Assembly (NCBI GenBank): GCA_964590835.1
Contig: CAZPYD010000014.1
Coordinates: 1-21,346 of the forward strand
DNA length: 21,346 nucleotides
From: CAZPYD01 sp964590835
GTDB taxonomy: Bacteria; Patescibacteriota; Minisyncoccia; JAHISW01; Tagabacteraceae
Reading direction: 5' to 3'
A model generated the notes under the pieces. That model had not been told where the DNA came from. It worked only from the letters and a program-made list of their open reading frames with translations, and did not search any database. Shown in pieces: positions 1-5,984 of the stretch. The stretch's first letter is position 1; each line of letters begins with the position of its first letter. Made by a program: the position numbers and the translations under genes.

Positions 1-1280
1 TGTTCTTCTTTAGCAGCAAAACCAGCAGCCAAAGCATGTCCACCATAATCATCAAACAAACCCCCTTTAACTCCAGCGAGCTTATCCGCTTCTTCCATCA
101 AATCAACAAGATTTACAGACCCGTCACTCCTAGCAGAACCTTTTATATTCCCACCCTCATCTTTACCCCACAAAAAAATCGGTCTTTTATGTTCTTCAAT
201 AATTCTGTTAGCAGCTACACCCAACACTCCTGGAACCCAATTGTTGTTCCCTGCAAAGGAAATATTTTGCTCTTCTTCGGTTTCGTCTATTTCTTTTTTA
301 ATTGTTTCAATAATTTCTCCTGCAACTTCTCTTCTTTCTATATTTTTCCTATCAAGCCTATCAGCACTCCACTCTGCCTCTTCTCTACTTTTTGTAATGA
401 GCAAAGCATAACTGGTACTAGCATGGTCCATTCTGCTAGCTACATTGATACGAGGTGCAATAAAAAATGCCACATCATCTTCTACTATGTTTTTTTGATT
501 CATTTTAAGTTTTTTAAAAAGCGCCAAAAGACCAGGACGATGTGTTTTTCTAAGAACCTTAAGACCGTAATAAACAAGCACTCTGTTTTCATCAACTAAA
601 GGAACCATGTCAGCAATAGTGGCAATAGCTACTACATCCAAAAGCCATTTAGTCCAACCCTCAGTCACATTAAAATCTTCCTTATCTAAAATAGCATTTA
701 CTGTCTTAAAGGCCACGCCAGCGCCACAAAGCATTTTAAAAGGATAATCATCCGCATCTTGTTTTGGATCTACCACAGTCACAGCCGGCGGCAATTCCTC
801 ACCCTGCAAATGATGATCAAGCACAACAGTATCTATCCCAAGCTTGTTACCTTTCTCAATTTCTTTATTGTCTGTAATTCCGCAATCAATAGTAATAATT
901 AAATTTACTCCTTGCTTTGCAAACTCATCCATTACATCCATATTTAAGCCATACTCTTCTTTGTGTCTATCTGGAATATATGTACTAAAGTTTTCAAAAT
1001 CTATTTTTTTAAAAAAATCATAAAAAATAGTTGACCCACAAACACCATCAGCATCGTAATCCCCAAAAACTATAATCTTCTCTTCTTTATCTATCGCCTC
1101 CAAAATCCTATCCACCGCCTTATCCATATTCAAAATCTCAAAAGGATCGCGCAGATCCTTTTCATAATCTGGACTAAAAAACTTTCTTTTCTCTTCTTCG
1201 CTTTTAATATCCAAAGAATGCAAAAGCTGCTCTTCTACACTGTCTGAAACCTGTTCTTTTAATTTCCATTTTTTTATCAT
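1..1280 (-). CDS. recJ: Single-stranded-DNA-specific exonuclease RecJ (3' end outside window)
   Basis: This is the N-terminal 426 codons of a RecJ-type 5'-3' ssDNA exonuclease of the DHH phosphoesterase superfamily, which acts in recombination and base-excision or mismatch repair. I translated it from the reverse strand, starting at the ATG whose complement is 1278-1280 (MIKKWKLKEQ...). Visible motifs in order are VFGDYDADG (motif I, about residue 70), LIITIDCGIT (motif II), VVLDHHLQG (the DHH motif III), GAGVAFK (motif IV), the VPGVLGVAANRI segment, and GGHALAAG of the DHHA1 domain at the window edge. The frame has no stop and runs off base 1, so the C-terminal OB-fold region lies outside. 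No Shine-Dalgarno precedes the start; a promoter lies 8 nt upstream, suggesting a leaderless transcript. It is divergent from tRNA-Val. Family assignment is secure. Confidence 0.95.
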   Translation of the reverse strand, partial: MIKKWKLKEQVSDSVEEQLLHSLDIKSEEEKRKFFSPDYEKDLRDPFEILNMDKAVDRILEAIDKEEKIIVFGDYDADGVCGSTIFYDFFKKIDFENFSTYIPDRHKEEYGLNMDVMDEFAKQGVNLIITIDCGITDNKEIEKGNKLGIDTVVLDHHLQGEELPPAVTVVDPKQDADDYPFKMLCGAGVAFKTVNAILDKEDFNVTEGWTKWLLDVVAIATIADMVPLVDENRVLVYYGLKVLRKTHRPGLLALFKKLKMNQKNIVEDDVAFFIAPRINVASRMDHASTSYALLITKSREEAEWSADRLDRKNIERREVAGEIIETIKKEIDETEEEQNISFAGNNNWVPGVLGVAANRIIEEHKRPIFLWGKDEGGNIKGSARSDGSVNLVDLMEEADKLAGVKGGLFDDYGGHALAAGFAAKEE

Positions 1281-1288
1281 TACATTAG

Positions 1289-1317
1289 AGTATAGCCGTC
1301 ATTGTAAATAATCACAA
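1289..1317 (-). promoter_or_regulatory. Candidate recJ promoter
   Basis: Read on the minus strand, TTGTGA is followed after 17 nt by TATACT. The -10 ends 8 nt before the recJ ATG, so transcription would start at or very near the start codon. It overlaps the divergent candidate promoter for tRNA-Val. Assigned by eye only. Confidence 0.5.
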
Positions 1318-1330
1318 ATTTTAATATATT
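1302..1330 (+). promoter_or_regulatory. Candidate tRNA-Val promoter
   Basis: TTGTAA (1302-1307) is followed after 17 nt by TATATT (1325-1330). This would place the transcription start about 5 nt before the mature tRNA 5' end. It overlaps the recJ promoter on the other strand. Confidence 0.45.
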
Positions 1331-1341
1331 TGACTTAAGGG

Positions 1342-1413
1342 GCGCGTTTAGCTCAGTGGGAGAGCGCTTCGTTGACATCGAAGAGGTCGCAAGTTCGATC
1401 CTTGCATCGCGCA
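1342..1413 (+). tRNA. tRNA-Val (anticodon GAC)
   Basis: A cloverleaf can be folded by hand: acceptor GCGCGTT/ATCGCGC (one U-U mismatch), D stem GCTC/GAGC, anticodon stem CTTCG/CGAAG with loop TTGACAT, and T arm GCAAG-TTCGATC-CTTGC, with discriminator A at 1413. Anticodon GAC is at 1374-1376. The 3' CCA is not encoded (ACA follows), so it must be added after transcription. Confidence 0.95.
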
Positions 1414-1437
1414 CAAAAACATTAATCAAAAACAAAA

Positions 1438-1683
1438 ATGAATAGAAAAGAAATAATAGAAAAATTTATAGAAAAAATCCAAAAAAATATAGAAAAACAA
1501 AAATCTATTTTGGAAAAAACCGAGCAAGACAGGAAAGAAGCTCCAAGCTTTATGGAATCTGCTAGTGACACAACCAGAAGTGAAAAAGAAATGGAATCAG
1601 AAAAAAATATTGACACCAGAAAGAATATTACCTATCATAACTGTATTACAATTTATTACAAAATATTATGCGTAATATCGTAA
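1438..1683 (+). pseudogene. Truncated coiled-coil protein, possibly a GreA/B-like N-terminus
   Basis: An 81-codon frame whose first 60 residues are a Lys/Glu-rich helix followed by the segment APSFMESASDTTRSEKE. This resembles, from memory, the N-terminal helix of small Gre-like patescibacterial proteins with an 'APSxMESxSDTTR' motif. After about residue 58 the composition changes abruptly to a Tyr/Ile/Asn-rich tail with no protein-like character, and the frame ends inside the next gene's start. I read it as a gene that lost its C-terminal domain, perhaps when the toxin-antitoxin cassette arrived. It could instead be an intact small protein of unknown role. There is no Shine-Dalgarno. Confidence 0.4.
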
Positions 1684-1886
1684 ATATTTCACTTCCAACA
1701 GAAACAGCAAAAATGGTAAAAAAAGAAGTAAAAAAAGGAAAGTACGCGAGCACGAGTGAGTTTTTCAGAACCCTCCTTCGAAACTACGAAGAAGAAAACA
1801 AGCTACTTAATGAATTAAAGCAAAGCCAAAAAGAAATCAGAGAAGGAAAGGGAAAAATTTTGCATTCACTTAAAGATCTTCAATGA
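1668..1886 (+). CDS. RelB/ParD-like antitoxin (ribbon-helix-helix)
   Basis: A 72-residue protein with an N-terminal strand (NIVNISLPTETAKMVKKEV), a helix-turn-helix-like segment YASTSEFFRTLLRNYEEE, and an extended charged C-terminus. This is the ribbon-helix-helix DNA-binding architecture of ParD/CopG antitoxins, which bind their own promoter and neutralise the cognate toxin through the C-terminal tail. It overlaps the next gene by 4 nt (ATGA), the classic coupling of a type II toxin-antitoxin operon. It ends in TGA, which argues against UGA recoding in this genome. Its first codons overlap the end of the truncated frame upstream. The exact antitoxin family (ParD or RelB) cannot be settled by eye. 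Confidence 0.8.
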   Translation: MRNIVNISLPTETAKMVKKEVKKGKYASTSEFFRTLLRNYEEENKLLNELKQSQKEIREGKGKILHSLKDLQ

Positions 1887-2140
1887 AAATTATTTATACT
1901 TCAAAATTTCTGAAAGAATATAAAAAATTACCTAAATATATAAAAACCAAAGCCGAGAAAAAAGAGAAACTTTTCAGAAAAGATCCATTTAATCACAATT
2001 TAAAAACCCATAAACTTTCTGGAAAATTTTCTAATTTCTGGTCTTTCTCTGTCGGTTACAAATATAGAATTGTTTTTGAATTTGGAGAAAAAAATACTTT
2101 TTACTTTCATTCTGTTGGCACACATCGAATATATCAATAA
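1883..2140 (+). CDS. RelE/ParE-superfamily toxin
   Basis: An 85-residue basic protein beginning MKIIYTSKFLKEYKKLPKYI and ending FYFHSVGTHRIYQ. The pattern is a first beta strand, two basic helices, the 'DPFNHNLKTHKLSG' loop, then W-S-F-S-V-G-YKYRIVFEF and a final strand. It matches the RelE/YafQ/YoeB-type mRNA interferase fold, in which the YRIVFEF strand and a terminal H/R/Y carry function. ParE-type gyrase poisons share the fold, so the activity (ribosome-dependent mRNA cleavage or gyrase inhibition) is not determined; the YafQ-like KTHKLSG and terminal H-R-I-Y favour an mRNA interferase. It is translationally coupled to the antitoxin by ATGA and followed at once by the pseudouridine synthase. 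Confidence 0.82.
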   Translation: MKIIYTSKFLKEYKKLPKYIKTKAEKKEKLFRKDPFNHNLKTHKLSGKFSNFWSFSVGYKYRIVFEFGEKNTFYFHSVGTHRIYQ

Positions 2141-2141
2141 T

Positions 2142-2882
2142 ATGGAACCACAAATAATATACAAAGACGAAAACATCGTTGCTGTAAATAAGCCGGCTGG
2201 GCTTTTGGTGCATCCTGGACCGACCACAGACCCAGAAGAAAAAACCTTGGTTGATTGGGTTGCCCAAAATTTTCCAGAAACAAAAACTGTTGGAGATGAA
2301 CCACAAATACGTCCGGGTATTATTCATAGGTTAGACCGAGACACTTCTGGTATTTTAATTATTGCCCGAAACCAAGAATCTTTTGAATTTTTAAAACAAC
2401 AATTTAAAGATCGAAAAATACAAAAAACATATACTGCACTATGTGCCGGAAAGATTAAAAACAAAACAGAAATAATAGATATACCCATAGGTAGGAGTAA
2501 AAAAACACCAACTAAGAGATTAGCTTCTTTGAAGGCTCGTGGAAAACTAAGAGACGCAATCACAGAATATAAAGTAAAAAAAGAATTTTTACCCGGACCA
2601 GACGGACAAGACTATACTCTACTTGAGGCCTACCCTAAAACCGGACGCACTCATCAAATAAGAGTTCATCTAAAAGCAATTGGCCTACCTATTATATGCG
2701 ACAAATTATATACAAAAAAACCCCTCTGTCCTTTTGGTTTAGATAGACATTTTCTTCATGCATCTGCCCTGGAGCTTAAATTGCCTGCCTACCGGACAGG
2801 TAGGCCAGATGGAGGAAAAATAAAACTAGAAGCTGATTTAACAGACGATTTAAAGAATGTTTTGGAGAATTTAGAAAAATAA
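2142..2882 (+). CDS. RluA-family 23S rRNA/tRNA pseudouridine synthase
   Basis: A 246-residue protein of the RluA/RluC/RluD family, which isomerises uridine to pseudouridine in structured RNA. The catalytic motif HRLDRDTSG (Asp nucleophile) is near residue 64 and the conserved PKTGRTHQIRVHL segment near residue 166. There is no N-terminal S4 domain. I chose the ATG at 2142 (MEPQIIYKDENIVAVNKPAG), because the family begins there; the open frame extends upstream only through the toxin gene. Two segments look inserted relative to the usual family pattern: FLPGPDGQD before YTLLEAYP, and AYRTGRPDG between LKLP and GKIKLEADL. The second is encoded by a palindromic repeat whose 12-nt core also occurs between genes elsewhere in the window. 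The specific uridine target is unknown. Confidence 0.93.
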   Translation: MEPQIIYKDENIVAVNKPAGLLVHPGPTTDPEEKTLVDWVAQNFPETKTVGDEPQIRPGIIHRLDRDTSGILIIARNQESFEFLKQQFKDRKIQKTYTALCAGKIKNKTEIIDIPIGRSKKTPTKRLASLKARGKLRDAITEYKVKKEFLPGPDGQDYTLLEAYPKTGRTHQIRVHLKAIGLPIICDKLYTKKPLCPFGLDRHFLHASALELKLPAYRTGRPDGGKIKLEADLTDDLKNVLENLEK

Positions 2883-2892
2883 ACTTAAAACA

Positions 2893-3036
2893 CTTGCCCG
2901 GTAGTATTCAAATTTGCATTGCAAATTATTTTTTTACTGTATGTTTTAGTTTATTAAAACAAAGCACAAGCTCAGTTAAGTTTTTTAATTTTTTTGAGAT
3001 TTGCAAAAATTATGCAAATTTGTACTACCGGGCTTG
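2893..3036. repeat. MITE-like inverted-repeat element, copy 1
   Basis: The element proper spans 2897-3032 (136 bp). It begins CCCGGTAGTATTCAAATTTG and ends, inverted, CAAATTTGTACTACCGGG. It is bounded on both sides by the direct 4-mer CTTG (2893-2896 and 3033-3036), which looks like a target-site duplication. The interior is AT-rich and has no coding potential; a small hairpin (TTTGCATTGCAAA) lies next to the left terminus. The copy sits between the pseudouridine synthase and rplS. Confidence 0.7.
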
Positions 3037-3062
3037 ATGTAATTTAAATATTATGATAAATT
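3034..3062 (+). promoter_or_regulatory. Candidate rplS promoter at the repeat junction
   Basis: TTGATG (3034-3039), 17 nt, TAAATT (3057-3062), then 6 nt to the rplS ATG. The first three bases of the -35 come from the right-hand CTTG flank of repeat copy 1. The spacing predicts a leaderless rplS mRNA; no Shine-Dalgarno is present. Confidence 0.45.
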
Positions 3063-3068
3063 TTTGTC

Positions 3069-3623
3069 ATGCAATTATCACCAATAAAAACTGAACAAAG
3101 GCAAAAAATAGATATAAAAGCTGGCGACACCATCCGAGTTTGGCAGCGCATTCAAGAAGGAAAGAAAAGTAGACTACAAGCATTTGAAGGTATTATTATT
3201 TCAAGAAAGCACGGTTCAGAGCCGGGAGCTACCTTTACTGTTAGAAAAATTTCAAAAGGTATTGGTGTAGAACTAACACTTCCTTTATACTCCCCTGTTA
3301 TAGAAAAGATAGAACTTGTAAGCCGACCTAAAAAAGTAAGGCGCTCAAAGCTTTATTACTTGCGTGAAAGAGCAGCTAGACAAGTTCGCAAGAAGATGAA
3401 GCAAATGAAACAGATCGGCAAAGTAGTGATAGATGCTGCTGCTAACACAGAAGCCGAAGCTGCTAAAGCTGAAGGAGAAAAACCAAAAGAAACTGAAAAA
3501 ACTGAAGTAGAAACAACAACAAAAGAAAAAGAAGAAAAAACTGAAGAAACCAAGGAAACCAAAGAAAAGGAATCTCAAGAACCTAAGCAAAAAGAAGAAA
3601 CCAAAGAAGAAAACACTAAATAA
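3069..3623 (+). CDS. rplS: 50S ribosomal protein L19 with long charged C-terminal tail
   Basis: The first ~115 residues are a canonical L19, which sits at the 30S-50S interface: the [17 protein letters not shown] strand, [36 protein letters not shown], and [24 protein letters not shown]19 normally ends near here (about 115 residues). This protein continues to 184 residues with an Ala-rich linker and then an almost pure Glu/Lys/Thr tail. Such tails are seen on ribosomal proteins of reduced-genome bacteria, but the function of this one is unknown. The start codon is unambiguous from the family alignment. There is no Shine-Dalgarno. tRNA-Leu follows 13 nt after the stop. Confidence 0.96.
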   Translation: MQLSPIKTEQRQKIDIKAGDTIRVWQRIQEGKKSRLQAFEGIIISRKHGSEPGATFTVRKISKGIGVELTLPLYSPVIEKIELVSRPKKVRRSKLYYLRERAARQVRKKMKQMKQIGKVVIDAAANTEAEAAKAEGEKPKETEKTEVETTTKEKEEKTEETKETKEKESQEPKQKEETKEENTK

Positions 3624-3636
3624 TTATCTCCTCAAT

Positions 3637-3722
3637 GTCCAGGTGGTGGAATTGGTTTACACGCACGGTTGAGGGCCGTGGCTCTTATGAGCGTGCGGGT
3701 TCGAGTCCCGCCCTGGACACCA
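3637..3722 (+). tRNA. tRNA-Leu (anticodon GAG)
   Basis: A class II tRNA with a long variable arm: acceptor GTCCAGG/CCTGGAC, anticodon stem CACGG/CCGTG with loop TTGAGGG (anticodon GAG at 3671-3673), and T arm CGGGT-TCGAGTC-CCG. The discriminator is A at 3719 and CCA follows at 3720-3722. The CCA may be genuinely encoded or chance, as the other three tRNAs here lack it. It probably shares a transcript with rplS. Confidence 0.94.
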
Positions 3723-3743
3723 GCATAAACATATATAACAAAA

Positions 3744-3886
3744 CTTGCCCGGTACTATTCAAATTCAATAAGTCCTGATTTTAATCAGGACAAAATACCT
3801 AGTATTTTTATTTAAGAGTTTTTTGTGTCTTAAAAACTTTATTAATTTGTTTTTGTTTTAATATTAAATTTGTAGTACCAGGCTTG
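3744..3886. repeat. MITE-like inverted-repeat element, copy 2
   Basis: The element spans 3748-3882 (135 bp), with left end CCCGGTACTATTCAAATTCA and right end, inverted, AAATTTGTAGTACCAGG. It is flanked by CTTG at 3744-3747 and 3883-3886. An internal hairpin GTCCTGATTTTAATCAGGAC lies next to the left end. The left end carries the 'TATTC' terminus variant and the right end the 'TAC' variant, the same orientation as copy 1. It lies between tRNA-Leu and the glutaredoxin gene. Confidence 0.68.
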
Positions 3887-3911
3887 CTGTAAGTTTACTT
3901 TAAGGTAAAAT
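3884..3911 (+). promoter_or_regulatory. Candidate glutaredoxin promoter at the repeat junction
   Basis: TTGCTG (3884-3889), 16 nt, TAAAAT (3906-3911). As in copy 1, the CTTG flank of the repeat supplies the start of the -35. The predicted 5' leader before the ATG at 3956 is about 37 nt, AT-rich and without a Shine-Dalgarno. Confidence 0.4.
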
Positions 3912-3955
3912 ATTAAAGACGTTATTATTAAATTATTATTAAAAATAAAATAATT

Positions 3956-4192
3956 ATGAAAAAAGTTCAAATCTATTCAACACCAACTTGTGCTTATTGT
4001 GTAATGGCAAAGGAATGGTTTAAAGAAAATAATATTGAATTTGAAGAATTTGATGTTTCTCAAGACGAAAAAAAAAGAAACGAACTAATAGAAAAAACGG
4101 GGCAAATGGCAGTGCCTGTTATAATAGTAGGCGAAGAAACTATCATTGGTTTCGACAAAGCTAAACTATCAGAACTTTTAGAGGTTAAATAA
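3956..4192 (+). CDS. Glutaredoxin-like thiol-disulfide oxidoreductase
   Basis: A 78-residue single-domain glutaredoxin/NrdH-type protein. The start VQIYSTPTCAYC carries the redox-active CxxC (Cys-Ala-Tyr-Cys, residues 12-15). The cis-proline loop MAVPVIIVGEETIIGFD is at residues 46-62, which is the classic TVPxIxIGxxxIGGFD pattern in which the Pro packs against the active site. The size is typical. The likely role is reducing protein disulfides or ribonucleotide reductase; it is closer in style to NrdH or the Uxx-type small glutaredoxins than to glutathione-dependent Grx. It stands alone between a repeat element and tRNA genes. Confidence 0.9.
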   Translation: MKKVQIYSTPTCAYCVMAKEWFKENNIEFEEFDVSQDEKKRNELIEKTGQMAVPVIIVGEETIIGFDKAKLSELLEVK

Positions 4193-4197
4193 ATTCC

Positions 4198-4249
4198 TAG
4201 AGCATGTCTGAAAATCTGCTTTCGAAGCGAAATTTTCAGACATGCTCTA
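4198..4249. repeat. Perfect 18-bp inverted repeat (hairpin)
   Basis: The arm TAGAGCATGTCTGAAAAT (4198-4215) is repeated inverted at 4232-4249. The 16-nt spacer contains a smaller GCTT-TCG-AAGC stem. There is no T-run on either side, so it is not a conventional intrinsic terminator. It separates the glutaredoxin stop from tRNA-Arg and may be a processing site or another small repeat family. Confidence 0.7.
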
Positions 4250-4252
4250 AAG

Positions 4253-4324
4253 CTCCCCATAGTTCAATGGATAGAACGGATCCCTCCTAAGGATCAGATC
4301 TGGGTTCGACTCCTGGTGGGGAGA
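4253..4324 (+). tRNA. tRNA-Arg (anticodon CCT)
   Basis: Acceptor CTCCCCA/TGGGGAG pairs perfectly (C1-G72, a less usual first pair). D stem is GTTC/GAAC, anticodon stem GATCC/GGATC with loop CTCCTAA, and T loop TTCGACT on a stem with two G-U pairs. The discriminator is A at 4324. The anticodon CCT reads AGG. No CCA is encoded. Confidence 0.93.
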
Positions 4325-4342
4325 AAGAAACAAATAACTTGC

Positions 4343-4416
4343 GGGGATATAGCTCAGTTGGCTAGAGCGTCGCGCTGGCAGCGCGAAGGTCGCCGGTTCA
4401 AATCCGGCTATCTCCA
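4343..4416 (+). tRNA. tRNA-Ala (anticodon GGC)
   Basis: Acceptor GGGGATA/TATCTCC, D stem GCTC/GAGC, anticodon stem TCGCG/CGCGA with loop CTGGCAG (anticodon at 4377-4379), and T loop TTCAAAT. The discriminator is A at 4416 and no CCA is encoded. It lies 18 nt after tRNA-Arg and is probably cotranscribed with it. Confidence 0.94.
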
Positions 4417-4577
4417 CAAAAACAAGGAGCGAAACGACTATGTTTTTGTAGGATTCAGAAATATTAATGTATTTCTGAGTTTTCATGTTTTATGTTCATT
4501 GCACATTTTTCCATCTTCTGTTAAACTTCAATAAACTAAAATAGTTCTTTAAAAAGCCTATCTATTGATAGGAAGAC

Positions 4578-4606
4578 TTGACACTAATTTATTTTTGTTT
4601 TAGGAT
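4578..4606 (+). promoter_or_regulatory. Strong promoter-like sequence
   Basis: TTGACA (4578-4583), exactly 17 nt, TAGGAT (4601-4606). The -35 is perfect consensus. It predicts a leader of about 135 nt before the ATG at 4747, long enough to carry regulation. Confidence 0.65.
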
Positions 4607-4653
4607 AGAAACAGATTAATAAACACTTTAATTCATTTTCACCAAGAGCCACC

Positions 4654-4673
4654 GTTTGTTTTTCAAAACAAAC
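4654..4673 (+). promoter_or_regulatory. Leader hairpin upstream of the small basic protein gene
   Basis: GTTTGTTTT (4654-4662) pairs with AAAACAAAC (4665-4673) across a 2-nt loop. A 'TTTTTT' tract follows 12 nt later (near 4681), so an attenuator is possible, but the spacing is poor. No known riboswitch family was recognised. Confidence 0.35.
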
Positions 4674-4746
4674 TCAGGACTTTTTTGAAAGCGAATTAGA
4701 GAAAATTATCGAAAACTGAAAACCCTAAATCCTTCGGAGGTATGCA

Positions 4747-5004
4747 ATGAGCACCTTATTTGATCCAATCACCAGCTGGCTAAAAAAAAGACGACTTGAA
4801 ACACAAAAAAGAAACCTTTTAAAGAAAGTACCAAAGAGCAAAGTACGAAAGTTTAACCAACTTTATCAGGAAATAAAAAAAGGAAACGGTACTAGAGAAC
4901 GAAGAAAAAAACTCCTTAAGGTTCGCAGAGAGCTTGAGGAAATGGGTTTGATGATTGTTGTCGAAAAAATTAAAAAAATCAACAAACAAATCCAGGAAAT
5001 TTAA
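4747..5004 (+). CDS. Small basic protein of unknown function
   Basis: An 85-residue, very Lys/Arg-rich, mostly helical protein (runs such as KKRRLETQKRNLLKK and RERRKKLLKVRRELEE). It has no Cys, no signal peptide and no family I recognise. It has the best conventional expression signals on this side of the window: a TTGACA promoter, a long leader, a GGAGG Shine-Dalgarno 6 nt before ATG, and its own intrinsic terminator 26 nt after the stop. This suggests an independently and perhaps strongly expressed monocistron. The composition would suit nucleic-acid or ribosome binding, but that is only inference. Confidence 0.75.
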   Translation: MSTLFDPITSWLKKRRLETQKRNLLKKVPKSKVRKFNQLYQEIKKGNGTRERRKKLLKVRRELEEMGLMIVVEKIKKINKQIQEI

Positions 5005-5029
5005 AATGGATGAAATACCAAATTCAAAA

Positions 5030-5061
5030 GGCACCCTTCGACAAGCTCAGGGTGCCTTTTC
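5030..5061 (+). terminator. Intrinsic terminator
   Basis: GGCACCCT (5030-5037) pairs with AGGGTGCC (5049-5056), followed by TTTTCT. It ends the small basic gene and lies just before the 3' end of the convergent xer gene. The loop carries CGACAAGCTC. Confidence 0.85.
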
Positions 5062-5075
5062 TATTGGTCTTATTT

Positions 5076-5960
5076 TTACTTCCCTCTTCGTTTCTTCCCA
5101 TGAAAAGCTTTATGTACTTCTTTTAATTGTCTATCTGTCACATGAGTATATATCTGCGTAGTAGTTATGTTGCTATGTCCAAGCAAAGTCTGCACCGAAC
5201 GCAAGTCTGCCCCAGCCTCAAGCAAGTCCGTGGCAAAACAATGGCGAAGAATATGAGGAGTAACCTTATTGGTAACTCCGGCTTTTATAGCCCACCTTTG
5301 CACTATCCTTTCAACCGAGCGCGGAGTAAGCCTGGTTTCATCTCGCAAGTTTACAAACATAGGCTCTTCCAAGTCCACTCTTTTATTTAAATAATTTCCC
5401 AAAGCTTTTTTTGCCCTTTCAGATACAAAAACTAAACGCACCTTTTCTCCTTTCCCACGAATAGAAAATTCATCTTTCTTTAGATCCAAATCACCTCTAT
5501 TCAACCCACACATTTCCGAAACCCGAAGCCCTGTTGAAAAAAGCAGTTCCAAAATAGCCTTGTCCCTCAAATTTTTCAAGCTCACACCTTGCGGTGCTTT
5601 TAAAATTCGCTGCAGTTCATCAGCACTAATTAAATCAATCTGCCGCTCCCCTACTTTTGTCAATTCTATTCTATCTGGCGACAAGCTTTCTATTTCAAGC
5701 TTAACCAAATATTTTAAAAAATTTCGCAAAGCTATCAAATAATAATTTTGTGTTTTTTTCTTTAAGCCTCGACGATTTAAATACAAACGATATTTTCGTA
5801 CTTCTTCGTCATTTATTTTTCCCGGCTTATCTAATTTAGAAAACTGCAAAAATCGCTCCAAGTACCTATTGTAGTTTTCAACAGTTTTTAGCGCCCGCCC
5901 GCGCTCTATTTCTATATATTCCAAAAACTGCCTTTTAAGTTGTTTCAAATTTTGCGACAT
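5076..5960 (-). CDS. xerC: Tyrosine recombinase XerC/XerD
   Basis: A 294-residue site-specific tyrosine recombinase. The N-terminal SAM-like core-binding domain (about residues 8-85, EYIEIERGRALKTVENYNRYL) is followed by the catalytic domain. Catalytic residues are visible: Arg in TGLRVSEMCGLNRGDLD, Lys in RGKGEKVRLVFV, HxxR in HILRHCFATDLLEAGAD, His in LLGHSNITTTQIYTH, and the nucleophile Tyr in that same segment. Length and domain layout are those of chromosome-dimer-resolution Xer proteins acting at dif, not of integrases with long arm-binding domains. No attachment site or prophage genes are nearby. Whether it is the C or D type cannot be told, and patescibacteria often have one Xer. There is no Shine-Dalgarno; an extended -10 (TGGTAAAAT) lies 9 nt before ATG. 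Confidence 0.93.
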   Translation of the reverse strand: MSQNLKQLKRQFLEYIEIERGRALKTVENYNRYLERFLQFSKLDKPGKINDEEVRKYRLYLNRRGLKKKTQNYYLIALRNFLKYLVKLEIESLSPDRIELTKVGERQIDLISADELQRILKAPQGVSLKNLRDKAILELLFSTGLRVSEMCGLNRGDLDLKKDEFSIRGKGEKVRLVFVSERAKKALGNYLNKRVDLEEPMFVNLRDETRLTPRSVERIVQRWAIKAGVTNKVTPHILRHCFATDLLEAGADLRSVQTLLGHSNITTTQIYTHVTDRQLKEVHKAFHGKKRRGK

Positions 5961-5984
5961 TGTATTTATATTTTACCATATTGC

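Larger units (their letters stand above)
4417..4746. other. 330-bp gene-less stretch: promoter and structured leader
   Basis: No protein-like frame survives on either strand; the frames here are shadows of the tRNAs. It holds a small hairpin (CTATCTATTGATAG, 4558-4571), the promoter at 4578-4606, a leader hairpin at 4654-4673 and the ribosome binding site GGAGG at 4736-4740 of the next gene. Confidence 0.6.

Noticed and set aside
36..599. 187-codon plus-strand frame
   Set aside because: It is the antisense shadow of recJ, whose DHH motifs are all on the minus strand; its residues are Phe/Ser-rich noise.
3345..3590. Phe-rich minus-strand frame
   Set aside because: It is a shadow of the GAA/AAA-rich tail of rplS.
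2893..3886. CRISPR-like spaced repeats
   Set aside because: The copies are long, far apart, internally inverted and flanked by different genes, so they are dispersed elements and not an array.
4247..4486. Minus-strand frame containing GFEPATFALPARRSS
   Set aside because: This is the well-known spurious protein read antisense through tRNA genes; it covers tRNA-Arg and tRNA-Ala, which fold cleanly on the plus strand.
4316..4534. Plus-strand frame through tRNA-Ala
   Set aside because: It is read through the tRNA and its tail has no protein-like character.
4607..4746. Riboswitch in the leader of the small basic protein gene
   Set aside because: Only one short AT-rich hairpin is visible and no conserved aptamer motif could be recognised.
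5076..5960. Integrase of a prophage or integrative element
   Set aside because: Size and motifs fit a housekeeping Xer; no attachment site, phage gene or flanking duplicated tRNA end was seen.
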